NCBI GenBank assembly: GCA_001953115.1
Contig: LSSL01000697.1
Coordinates: 1 to 10,311, forward strand
Source: Smittium mucronatum
Taxonomy: Eukaryota; Kickxellomycota; Harpellomycetes; Harpellales; Legeriomycetaceae
DNA: 10,311 bases
Reading direction: 5' to 3'
Positions within the stretch are counted from its first letter, which is position 1, and each line of letters opens with the position of its first letter. The position numbers were made by a program, and so were the translations under genes. The notes beneath the pieces were generated by a model. The model saw only the letters and a list, made by a program, of their open reading frames with translations. It was not told the origin of the DNA and ran no database searches. Positions 1-7,860 of the stretch are shown one piece after another.

Positions 1-278
1 AATTCAAATTTATAAAATTTACTATAAAATGTATGGAAAAATACTATATAACAATGGCATATAGCTTGTTCTTGTTTTCTGCTTCGTTTTTTCAAAAAAG
101 GCTAAGGTAAGCAAAAGAGTTTTAACTCAGAATTTATTTTTAAAACTTAATAAAAATTATTAAAAACACTATTAAAAAATTTAAAAAAAGCTGAAAATTT
201 TCGAAAAAATTTCTTGCCCAACTCCGCTCCGCCGCTCTTGTAGCTCCATACTCACTGGAAATTGGTTCAAGGGTGCTG
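1..278. other. AT-rich stretch with no gene seen, passing into a GC-richer segment
   Basis: Bases 1-190 are AT-rich and carry no open frame of note. The palindrome GAAAATTTTC lies at 193-202. From about 215 the composition turns GC-richer (for example GCTCCGCCGCTC around 225-237), leading into the stem-loop cluster. A GGTTCAAG string near 264 recalls a Pol III B box but lacks the final CC and has no convincing A box, so no tRNA is called. Confidence 0.4.
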
Positions 279-387
279 GTGTTCTATTAATAACTCTAGT
301 ATTAATAGACGGGAAACACGAATTTCAGCCAAAATTTTCATCTTTTCCATTCAATTATTTGGCTGGCGTCGTCAGCTCGGAGCTGAC
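279..387. other. Cluster of three consecutive stem-loops, possible structured RNA or repeat end
   Basis: Three inverted repeats stand side by side. The first has CTATTAATA at 284-292 facing TATTAATAG at 300-308 (9 bp, 7-base loop), plus an outer GTGTT at 279-283 facing AACAC at 315-319. The second is CAGCCAAA at 326-333 facing TTTGGCTG at 358-365 (8 bp, 24-base loop). The third is GTCAGCT at 371-377 facing AGCTGAC at 381-387 (7 bp, CGG loop). The segment is visibly less AT-rich than its flanks. I cannot assign it to a known RNA family, and the strand is undecided. It could equally be part of a dispersed repeat or a transposon end. Confidence 0.45.
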
Positions 388-431
388 AAAAAAAAAATTT
401 AGACCTCCCCCCCCTCCCCAAGGAAATTTCC
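388..431. other. A-tract, C-tract and 10-bp palindrome next to the stem-loop cluster
   Basis: Directly after the third stem-loop come a run of A, then a C-tract at 407-419 (eight C, one T, four C), then the perfect palindrome GGAAATTTCC at 422-431. On the minus strand the C-tract reads as G-runs interrupted by A, which gives some G-quadruplex potential. No protein-coding frame runs through it. Its role is unknown. Confidence 0.35.
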
Positions 432-554
432 GGTCTACTCCAACTGAGCTGGTTCGGAAGAATACTTTCTAATTGCTTTATTTATTTCTTAGGATCAGCT
501 TGGTTTGGTGCTCATTCATAACAAATCTCCAATAATACAGCTCACTTTAATGAG

Positions 555-710
555 AACAGAACTTAATAACTTTATTTTTATTGTAATGGAAAAATAAGCA
601 TTAGTTAAAAGTCTGTATCTACCAAAAATTTTATTTTTCTGGCCTTGATTATATTTTATTATTAATTTATCTCTATGGACATCAACCGCTATTAAATATA
701 TATCGGAGGT
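555..710 (-). pseudogene. Possible Ty3/gypsy RNase H relic
   Basis: The minus strand has an open stretch whose middle reads like the Ty3/gypsy RNase H start. LIAVDVH (D codon at 681-683) sits where families have a TDAS-type motif, followed by a glutamine-rich NQGQ segment. Then come RLLTNA (597-614) and SIT (582-590), which align with the usual SRxLTxAExNYSIT block. The acidic residues of the second block are absent and the frame stops at 516, so at best this is a decayed fragment. No recognisable integrase or reverse transcriptase lies on either side. The match is by eye over about 45 residues and could be chance. Confidence 0.33.
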
Positions 711-794
711 GTTCATCTTTTTTAAGAATATATGAATATCGGTAGTGATTGGTAAAAGAACGATTATTCTTGGGATAAATTTTAAAAATTCCAC

Positions 795-1117
795 TGTGGG
801 ATGTGTTGATTTTCATTCCCTAGATATCAGACATATTAGAAGTCAGATTTAAATATTTTTGGATGGTTTCCTGTGTATTATTAATACCAAAGCACTACCA
901 ATAGATAGCAGCCCGAAATAGTATACGATGTTTTTAAACTTAATTATTACTCAGTGATCGAATCTCCTTGCTAGAAGAATTCTGTGTGGTAAAATATTTT
1001 ATTGATAATGAATTTTTTATAATAAAATTTTATAAATTGAAATTATAATAAATCGAAGTTTTTTTAGTAAATGAACTTTTTTAGTAAAATTTGTATAAAA
1101 TTATCCTATGTATATGA
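795..1117. other. AT-rich 3' flank of the SH3 gene, no gene seen
   Basis: No coding frame is apparent. Read on the minus strand this is the downstream flank of the SH3 gene, and AATAAA (998-1003 on the plus strand as TTTATT), about 115 bases past the stop codon, is a plausible polyadenylation signal. A direct repeat TTTTTTAGTAAA occurs twice at about 1060-1087, 17 bases apart. It is simple AT-rich sequence with no evident role. Confidence 0.35.
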
Positions 1118-4100
1118 TCAATTTAAAGTAGAAAGCAAAATAACTCGAGCTTCTGAATCTGACGCCACAGTAAAATCATTCATGTTTTGTATTGTGATCC
1201 CGCTTTGAACCGGAAGGTCAGGCTTAAGTCTATCATCTCTACTAAACTCTTCACTTTTTTTATTCTTACTACCTGACTCGGATTTATTTTCGAATATACT
1301 AAAAAGGCTTCTATTAATTGGCGACGATTTCAAAGATTTTTTTCCGGGTCCTTTATATATTGAGTCAGCAGACATTCCTTTGTTTGATATTGGGCTTCGT
1401 GATAACCCTTTACTGGATCTATTTGAGTTCTTTAAATATTCTAGGTAGCTTCTTATTCTGCTTTTTTCTGAGCTATTATCTTTCACAATATTTGGGTTTG
1501 AGGTGTTATTATTTATATTTAGATACACCCCTTCATTTTCTAAACCATTTGAGCCATTTCCGGGATTCAAAATACCATTTGTTTCTCCCTTATACTTCTT
1601 GGAATCATACATTTTCAAGTATTCTGGATTATAGGGTTTGTTGCTCTCAGATTCATAATTGCTACTGTAATTTCCGAATAGTCTTAAGTCTAGAATAGCG
1701 GAATCTGTAGAGAATGTATTACATATATAATTGTATGAATCATCAATCTTTTGTTTATTTTTGATGGAGTTAGATAAGAGTATCCCTGATATCGGAACAG
1801 ACCTTCTCATTTTTTTAATTTTTGTGGATGGATTGCTTTTTCTTATTTCATATCTTGGAGAATTCGAGGTATTTTCATTAACTCCCTTTTCTAAAGGTGA
1901 TGTACTGGCCTCATCTTTTTCGTTAAATCGCTTCTTGACTGTTCTTTTGTCCTCATTGTTAATTCTTTGCCTTTTTGAGACCTTTGCTTTTTTTTTTTCC
2001 TTCTTAACAGTTATTAAGTCTTCCGAAGATTGCCCTGAGTATAGAGGATAACTAGCACTATAATCATATTCATAAATACTAGGTATTCTATAATTTATTT
2101 CACTTATACCGTTTATTCCTGAGAGATCCATATTCTTTGTATGGGATATATTTTCTTTGGAATTCAGAGGACTCAGGCTTAAACTATTTTCGTCTGGTAT
2201 AGTTTGGGATGCGACTTTATTGTGGTTTTCTCTTGCCAAGAACTTGTAATCAATATACTCAAATTCATCTGTTTTTGAAATATTAGAGAATTTATCCCCT
2301 GATCCAAAAGATGCTGAGTTTCTGTAGGTCTTTAGCTCTGCTATTAATTTTTTGGAAGAGTTCACCTTTTCTTTTACCATAGATCTTCCTATATTCATCT
2401 CAAATTTTTCTAAATATTTTTTTAAATGAATTGTAAAACATAAAATGTAATGAATTAATTAATTAATCCAGGTGGTAAATAAAAAGTGCGAGTATAAAGC
2501 CAATTTAAGAATTAAATTAGAAAAATAAATACCTTCTATGGCGAGACTTTCTTTATCCTCATAAAACTCTACAATAGTGTTTTCATTCTTATTTTCGAAA
2601 CTTTTCTCTCTTTTTCGAGAAGGGGTTAATGAAGTTGAAGAATTTCTGTACTCAAAGCTGTTTTTTGATATTTTGGATTCTCTTTTCTCCCCCTGTGGCA
2701 CTAAGCATGCGTAGGGAAAGGCTCCCTCAGTACCCTTGCTTAAGTTTTTCCCCATAGCCCAACCATCATCGTATACCAAGAATACTTTGACACTATCCCC
2801 AATATCTAGACTGAGCTCGTCTCCCAGTTTTGGTATATACCGATTTCTAACTCTTCTGGGCCTGTGCATGGATAGAAGGAGAGTATCAATGAAATCGAAA
2901 TCATTTGAAGATATTACTTTTGCCGGAACAGTTGTTGATTCTGGCTTATGCAAATTTTTGCTTGAATTTGAATTTGACAAACTTGAAAATAAGCTTAAAC
3001 CTGATATATTGGCAAATCCTTGACCTTTTTTGCTCTTTTTAGCTCTTATAATTAGGAAAACTATCAAGGACGCTAAAATCAAAAACAGAACTGATGAAAC
3101 AATACCCAATATTATAACTTCTGTTTTCAATTGTGTTTTTTTGGCTAATCCTTTTTTTATAGTTGAGTTTTGCTCTAGCTGTGAACTATCGGACCTTTTG
3201 TGATATGAATATTTCGATTTGGGATATAAAAGTATATCGTTTTTATTGGAGTATTCGTAAAAATTTTCTTTATAATTCATATGAATATATATACATTTGT
3301 TCCCATATGTGCCGAATGGATTCATTTTACACCTTTGAGTGTAATCTTTGTTTTTAGGATAAAAGTAGCTAAATTCTTTTTCTCGATCAAGTATAGAATT
3401 AGTGGCGGATTCCCAATCGTGGCATACATTCTCACATATTGGCAATGTGCCTCCATTTTCATTTAGCATCTTTTTTTCTATTCTGGTATCAGTCATTCCT
3501 GTGTGCTGAGGTTCTAAAAAAAATCAATGTAAATAGATCTTATATCTTTGCAACGATTAAATTTAATTGTGAAATGCGTTTTTGGCTAATAAAGCTTCGA
3601 ATTAAAATGAATAATAAGGAATTAAAATAAAAAAATGGGAAAATAAAATAATAATAAAGGGTTTTCATACTTCTTGTAAATACCATTTCATCACTGGGGT
3701 CCTTATTAGGGTTGAGGTATCCAAGAATACTGTAGCATATAAAACTTCTGCTAGCATCTAATAAATCATCTATATTGTGCCCATATTTTTTTCTATTCTT
3801 AAAACGAGTCTCCCTCAATTCCAATAACCTATTATGTTCGGGAAATTTCATTCTGATGAAATTCCTGAAAGCGATGTCAAAATCACTAGAATTTGAAATC
3901 GACTCTCCATAAATACCGAGATCAGAGTTTACTTTGAATGTGTACTGATTTAATTCGGGACATACATTTGAACCTAAAACGTTCAATAAACAGATTAAGC
4001 TTTATTTCGAATTTTTTTTAAATTTAACCAAACTAACCTAATGTTTTTTCCAGTGAAAAATATTTCTGAGAGTTTTTGATGTTAAGAATCGATGGTTTTG

Positions 4101-4137
4101 TGTGAGGGGTGGAACTCTTATAAAAGGACAATCTCAT
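1118..4137 (-). CDS. Single-pass membrane protein with cytoplasmic SH3 domain and long basic tail (four exons)
   Basis: Exons are 4137-4038, 3973-3671, 3513-2533 and 2409-1118, totalling 2676 nt for 891 residues. All three introns are GT-AG and keep frame. The start is ATG in the context AAAATGAG, with an in-frame stop upstream at 4162-4164. Residues 1-265 contain six cysteines (38, 113, 161, 165, 196, 208) and sequons at N61 and N250, fitting an extracellular part, though I see no signal peptide. A membrane segment (about 266-290) is followed by RAKKSKK, which places the C-terminus in the cytosol. An SH3 domain covers about 354-407, with GDELSL, DDGW (383-386) and FPYACL (400-405). The remaining 480 or so residues are S/N/K-rich, with a basic cluster at about 597-622 and several Ser-Pro sites. 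The order TM then SH3 recalls fungal polarity and signalling proteins such as Fus1, but there the SH3 is C-terminal. SH3 domains bind proline-rich partners; the specific role is unknown. No paralogue or operon-like partner is present. Confidence 0.82.
2410..2532 (-). other. Intron 3 of the SH3 gene (123 nt, phase 1)
   Basis: The donor is GAAG/GTATTT at 2532 and the acceptor ends in ATTTAG at 2410. Splicing makes a GAA codon and joins residue 461 to a 426-codon open frame that runs to TGA at 1118-1120. Without splicing the SH3 exon would end after 24 AT-rich hydrophobic residues at 2459. Confidence 0.72.
3514..3670 (-). other. Intron 2 of the SH3 gene (157 nt, phase 1)
   Basis: The donor is GTATGA at 3670 and the acceptor is TTTTTTTAG ending at 3514, preceded by TTACATTGAT as a possible branch site. 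The junction makes an AAA lysine codon and carries the frame into the exon with the membrane segment and SH3 domain. Reading through the intron instead gives an AT-rich hydrophobic run unlike the flanks. Confidence 0.78.
3974..4037 (-). other. Intron 1 of the SH3 gene (64 nt, phase 1)
   Basis: The donor is GTTAGT at 4037 and the acceptor ends in TTTTAG at 3974, with a CTTAAT-like branch site inside. Joining TTA-G to GT-TCA restores a glycine codon and connects the ATG exon to the next open frame. The short length and the exact frame match are the support. Confidence 0.75.
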
Positions 4138-5380
4138 TTTTGAATATATATGTATTAATGCTTATTTTTGGATAGAAGGGTATGGGGGTAGTATTTTTTA
4201 AAATCTCTGATATTTGACTAATTTGATATTAGACCTTTTCATACATCTGCTAACTTCTTTTCTTTTTAATGACTAAGTAAAAATTAAATGGAGGTTATTA
4301 TTTAGGGTATATTCGGGTATTAAGGAAGAAGGAGGTCGTTGGCTTTTGGATAAGTCGTAAAATAATGGAGAAGGAAGTGAGGAACTCGGGTTGAAAGAAA
4401 GATAGGGGTAAATGATTGCGTTCCTCTCAATGGAGTAGGATGGTATCTTTTTAAGCATCATATGGCCGTGCCTCTGTTATAATATAATATATAAATTCCT
4501 ACGATATTAGACTAGCTATGCGTACAATATATATGACCTAAAAACATTACCCTTATAGGTGAAAAATCTATTATTTTAACATATTACTATGAATATTATA
4601 ATGATACATAAAAAATACTGATATGAAAGCCACTTCAAACACTTAAAACATATACATCTAATGCGTACTATCATTTACTTGTTTTTTTTTATGTTAACTT
4701 GAAAAAGAGCGTTATTTTAGACCTAGTCAGACTGGCCAATAACAAACAACGTTATTATCGATAAAGAGCGGTTTCATTTTTGAGTTGAATAAAAATATAT
4801 GGGACCGAATCTACTGTCTTTTTGTGTCCTAAATATGACGTTTGTGCACAGAAAGTTTTAATTACACATACTGGGGAATATATCAACTGAGGTCATGAAA
4901 CTGGAACGGTAACATAGTAATGTTTAACACAAACCCTTTTATTTTAACACAACACTAAAAATATATCCCAAATGAGCTCGAGTAAAATAAGGTCCTCGTT
5001 AAATAATATCTTTAAAGTTCAAAAGCTGAAGTGGAAATAGCCTATCTTTCCACAAAATCTTGGAAATATATATATATGAAACTGTATGTTGAAAAACAAA
5101 TTCGTTCGGATAATTAAAAAAATTAACTCGTGTTTTAGAGCAAATATATCGGGTCGAAATACAAAATTAATGTTTTAACATAAAAAAGTAAGGGTAACAC
5201 GAACATAAACATAAACATGGAGTTTACCGCTAGTTAATAAATTAAGTAAGCTTTAGTTTTTTCTTATAAAATTTGTTATGGAGGTTTCATTAAATAGATA
5301 GTAACATATAGGGCTGGTTAATGACGGAAAATTCAAGGGTTATTAAATGGGCAAAAGTTAAATCAACAGAAAATGGATAA
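4138..5380. other. Intergenic region between the SH3 and phosphatase genes
   Basis: I see no convincing gene in this 1.2 kb. On the minus strand a 62-codon ATG frame (4461-4273) lies behind a TATA-rich run (4479-4494), but it resembles nothing known, has no usable splice donor and is most simply part of the promoter or leader of the SH3 gene. Elsewhere there are AT-rich tracts and a short TA run near 5069-5078. The 3' end of the phosphatase transcript should fall near 5250-5380, but no clear AATAAA is seen there. Confidence 0.45.
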
Positions 5381-6121
5381 CTAATCCTTTAATCGAAGAT
5401 GGATTTTTCCATCAACAATATGTACTTCTAACTGATCATAGCTGGAGATTGCAAAAGAAACTCCCATATCCAAAAGCTGCTTTTCAGTATGTGAAGAAAT
5501 GATTCCAACAACAGTACAGCCTGAATTCAACCCAGCTTTTATGCCAGCAGGGGCATCCTCAAATACTACACAGTTTTTGGGTTCGAATCCCAATTCTTGT
5601 GCACATCTAGTATAACCTTCTGGATCAGGCTTGCTTTTTTTTACGTTATCAGCAGTGAAAAAAAATTTGGGAATATCAATATTCATTTGCGACAATCTTG
5701 TGGTAGCCATGAGATGAGTTCCAGAAGTAACTATCCCCCACGAGGAATTTGGAATTTTATCCAAAAATGAGCGGACTCCGGGTATTAGGTGAACCCCATT
5801 AACATCTTGCATTACCTTGTGTTCCATCTCAATTACTGTCTCATTATTGACAATTTCCTTTGGAAAAAACTTTTCTAGTACTTGAATAGTTTGAACGCCA
5901 TGGTTGAATTTCAGAAGCTCATCGAAATCCACATTGTACTTCTTGCAATACTCACCATAAACTTTACTTATGCTCTCAATTGTATCTATATTAATTTAAG
6001 CAAAAAAAGTTCAGCGCACAATGTTGAATAAAAAAAAGGTGCTAAATACTAAGGTTCACGTACTAATCAGAGTTCCGTCTAGATCGAAGAGTATCCCATC
6101 AGCTACAATCTGGTTAACCAT
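5381..6121 (-). CDS. HAD-family sugar/glycerol phosphatase, GPP/DOG type (two exons)
   Basis: Exons are 6121-6064 and 5985-5381, giving 220 residues. HAD motif I is LFDLDGT with nucleophile D13 and acid/base D15; motif II is VTSGT with S107; the motif III lysine lies in KSKPDPEGY (about K138); motif IV is VVFEDAPAG with E162/D163. The cap region contains HGVQTIQVLEKFFP, which matches the HG.RT....KF.P block of yeast glycerol-3-phosphatases. These Mg-dependent enzymes release phosphate from glycerol 3-phosphate, or from 2-deoxyglucose 6-phosphate in the DOG branch, in the cytosol, and serve glycerol production and osmotic or sugar-phosphate homeostasis. Sequence alone does not separate the two substrates. 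It is about 30 residues shorter than yeast Gpp1 (about 250). The start MVNQIVADGI is in the context GAAAAATGG, and a TATA-like TTTATATTTAAG lies about 65 bases upstream. All key residues are intact, so the gene appears functional. Confidence 0.9.
5986..6063 (-). other. Intron of the HAD phosphatase gene (78 nt, phase 1)
   Basis: The donor is GTACGT at 6063 and the acceptor ends in AATATAG at 5986. The junction codon is AAT, so the protein reads DLDGTLINTIES across it. The split falls four residues after the catalytic DLD, so annotation without introns would lose the nucleophile and make the enzyme look truncated. Confidence 0.88.
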
Positions 6122-6180
6122 TTTTCTCTAATGGTCTATAATGATGAAGTTTTGAGCTTCCAGCTTTCAATAGGCATTAA

Positions 6181-6194
6181 AACTTAAATATAAA
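6181..6194 (-). promoter_or_regulatory. TATA-like element before the phosphatase gene
   Basis: The minus strand reads TTTATATTTAAGTT about 60-73 bases before the ATG at 6121. Position and sequence suit a fungal TATA element, but such strings are frequent in AT-rich DNA. Confidence 0.3.
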
Positions 6195-6601
6195 TCCCTG
6201 GTGTGGTCTTTTTAAATCTTCTATTTTGATATATTATCCCTTTGTATTGATACCGAGCTCAATGATAGATCATATTACATAATTCTGCGAATAGAAGCTT
6301 TTTTTGGGTAAACAACCCAGTAAATTATCATCTATACTCTGCTCATTTATTAATTTCGAATACATCTATTATCTATTGGAGTATTTGCACATAAGGGCTA
6401 ATTTCCTGAAATAATTGCCAGATTCGAATTATTAAATATTTCTAAAACTGCAAGTACTTTATTAATCATTTCTAGATTTAGCGAATAAAAACTTATGCAA
6501 AACATTTAGTCCATTGTTTGAGAATAATGACAAATGAATCAACTTGAGCTTTTTTTTTTAGCGGTTTTATCTGGAAGATCTTTCAAGTGCGAATGCCTTT
6601 T

Positions 6602-6656
6602 CATTAGTTTTTCCGGACCCATAAATACGTCGAATTTCATTTCGACGAATCTAATG
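6602..6656. repeat. Nested inverted repeat (6-bp outer, 7-bp inner)
   Basis: The inner stem CGTCGAA/TTCGACG has a 6-base loop and includes CG pairs that stand out in AT-rich DNA. The outer stem CATTAG/CTAATG brackets it asymmetrically. It may be a small mobile-element remnant, a protein-binding dyad or a chance fold. Confidence 0.4.
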
Positions 6657-6857
6657 CTTTTTATTCAATAGCACAACAGATTAACCCAATTATAAATGTT
6701 ATTATGGAATCCAATATCTGTATTATCCGAAAAATGATGCTAAATTTTCCGACAATACAACCGTTTCTAAAAAAATTATCTCTTTTGATGTAATTAATTT
6801 TTATAAGCTAGCAAATAAATCTGAGTAAAAATAAAATAAAAAATAAGAGAACAAAAA

Positions 6858-7207
6858 ATGCCGAGTTTCTTATATGGGCATTCAATAGATTTTTGGTTTC
6901 TAAAAGTGTTAATCCTTTCCGGCCCAATATGTGATTTACTCCCATCTGTGAATATTGACTACTACAATTGGTTTATATCCAATATATAACCAATGGTATG
7001 CAAACATTATTATATTAATGGCAATATTGAATGAAAAATGAAAGCCATGAGTCAAACGTGATTGGATAAACCATCCAATTATATTTAAACGATTAATAAT
7101 CTGTTTTTTTTAGTATTTATGATTTATTGCTACTTGTGCCATATAAAAATTATATGACTGCCTTTTACCTCATTATTTTACTACCCATAATTGTACTCCA
7201 CATTTAA
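6858..7207 (+). CDS. Candidate tiny two-exon membrane protein (tentative)
   Basis: An ATG at 6858 in the context ACAAAAAATGCC follows an A-rich leader and a TATAAG at 6802. Exon 1 (6858-6970) is less AT-rich than its surroundings. A GTTTAT donor at 6971 and a strong pyrimidine-tract acceptor, CTGTTTTTTTTAG at 7113, define a 143-nt phase 2 intron. Exon 2 (7114-7207) runs to TAA. The product would be 68 residues with hydrophobic segments at about 12-28 and 55-68, linked by a short polar loop. Small two-segment subunits of this size occur in ER enzyme complexes, but I recognise no family. The donor is weak, no homologue was searched, and without splicing exon 1 stops after 43 codons. It may be chance. 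Confidence 0.28.
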
Positions 7208-7712
7208 TGGTCTAATTTAGGATTAAGCCATTGAGAAAATTAAATTGCTATTGATGGGTTTTTATACATTCAATTAAGCTTTACTACCAATAACCGCTAA
7301 GTGCGATGTTTTGATCACGGTTATATATATATACTAACTATCTTAACTATGGATAACAAAAAAGGTGAAACTAGGAGATAAAAATAAAGGATTCATCTCT
7401 ACCAAGAAGGAAGGTTATAATCACTTTAGTTTAAGATATGTGGATAAACCCTTCTTTTCGGAACGCAAAAATTCTATAGCTATTTTTCTTAATATTACAA
7501 TAATAATTAATCAGCCAGAAATGCGTTTTTTTTCAGAAACTTATCTATTGTACTTTTCATATATAATCCCAGGAAATAAGCTCGTTCGGAAAAGATAATA
7601 TTTTTATATCCCTCTTATATTTTCTAAAAGAAATAAGCACTTTAAAAACTTGTAGCATCGAAACAAACCTAATAGTATCTTAAAATCATTCCTATACCAA
7701 CAATATTTTTTT
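7208..7712. other. AT-rich region before the retroelement, possible 5' LTR
   Basis: No supported gene is seen. A 77-codon frame at 7365-7598 begins at GTG, has no recognisable motif and AT-driven composition, and is not called. If the primer-binding-like site at 7713 is real, the 5' LTR should end just before it and would occupy part of this stretch. LTR ends cannot be set because the partner LTR is not in the window. A TA run lies at about 7322-7333. Confidence 0.3.
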
Positions 7713-7730
7713 TGGCGTTACCAGCGCCAG
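7713..7730 (+). other. Possible tRNA primer-binding site of the retroelement
   Basis: The string TGGCGTTACCAGCGCCAG begins with TGG, as primer-binding sites complementary to a tRNA CCA end do, and lies about 200 bases before the first Gag-like residues. It also folds on itself (TGGCG/CGCCA, 7-base loop). I cannot match it to a specific tRNA from memory, so this is a positional guess. Confidence 0.25.
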
Positions 7731-7860
7731 TCTATACTAAAATAAAATTGAAAATCAATAATTTATATAATAATAGCTCTTTTCGAAGGATTAAATTTCG
7801 ATTTAGATGAGAAAAATCTGATTTAGACACCTCTGAAATATGGAATAAAAAAATTAACAT

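Larger units (their letters stand above)
6122..6857. other. AT-rich intergenic region with a nested inverted repeat
   Basis: There is no gene of note. At 6602-6656 an outer pair CATTAG/CTAATG (6602-6607 and 6651-6656) encloses an inner pair CGTCGAA/TTCGACG (6628-6634 and 6641-6647). The last 60 bases (from TATAAG at 6802-6807, then an A-rich leader to 6857) look like a promoter and leader for the small candidate gene that follows. Confidence 0.4.

Noticed and set aside
241..275. Possible tRNA-derived element (GTAGCTC and GGTTCAAG strings)
   Set aside because: The B box lacks its final CC and no cloverleaf can be drawn, so it is not called a tRNA or SINE.
1318..2051. Plus-strand frames of 126 and 106 codons
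   Set aside because: They are antisense to the last SH3-gene exon, show no motif, and are explained by the sense frame's composition.
2736..3630. Several plus-strand frames of 60-95 codons
   Set aside because: They overlap the SH3 exon and its intron on the opposite strand and have no recognisable content.
5577..5593. TTGGG-TTCGAAT-CCCAA, a perfect tRNA T-arm shape with exact B box GGTTCGAATCC
   Set aside because: It lies inside the conserved phosphatase coding sequence (antisense to the GFEPKN residues). No A box, anticodon arm or acceptor stem surrounds it, so it is most likely coincidental.
6305..6319. TGGGT/ACCCA short hairpin resembling a telomere-like unit
   Set aside because: It is a single five-base stem with no tandem repeats.
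7048..7054. TGAGTCA, a Gcn4/AP-1 type site
   Set aside because: A seven-base match inside the proposed intron of a tentative gene is expected by chance.
7365..7598. 77-codon plus-strand frame
   Set aside because: It starts at GTG, is AT-driven and matches nothing; it probably lies in noncoding or LTR DNA.
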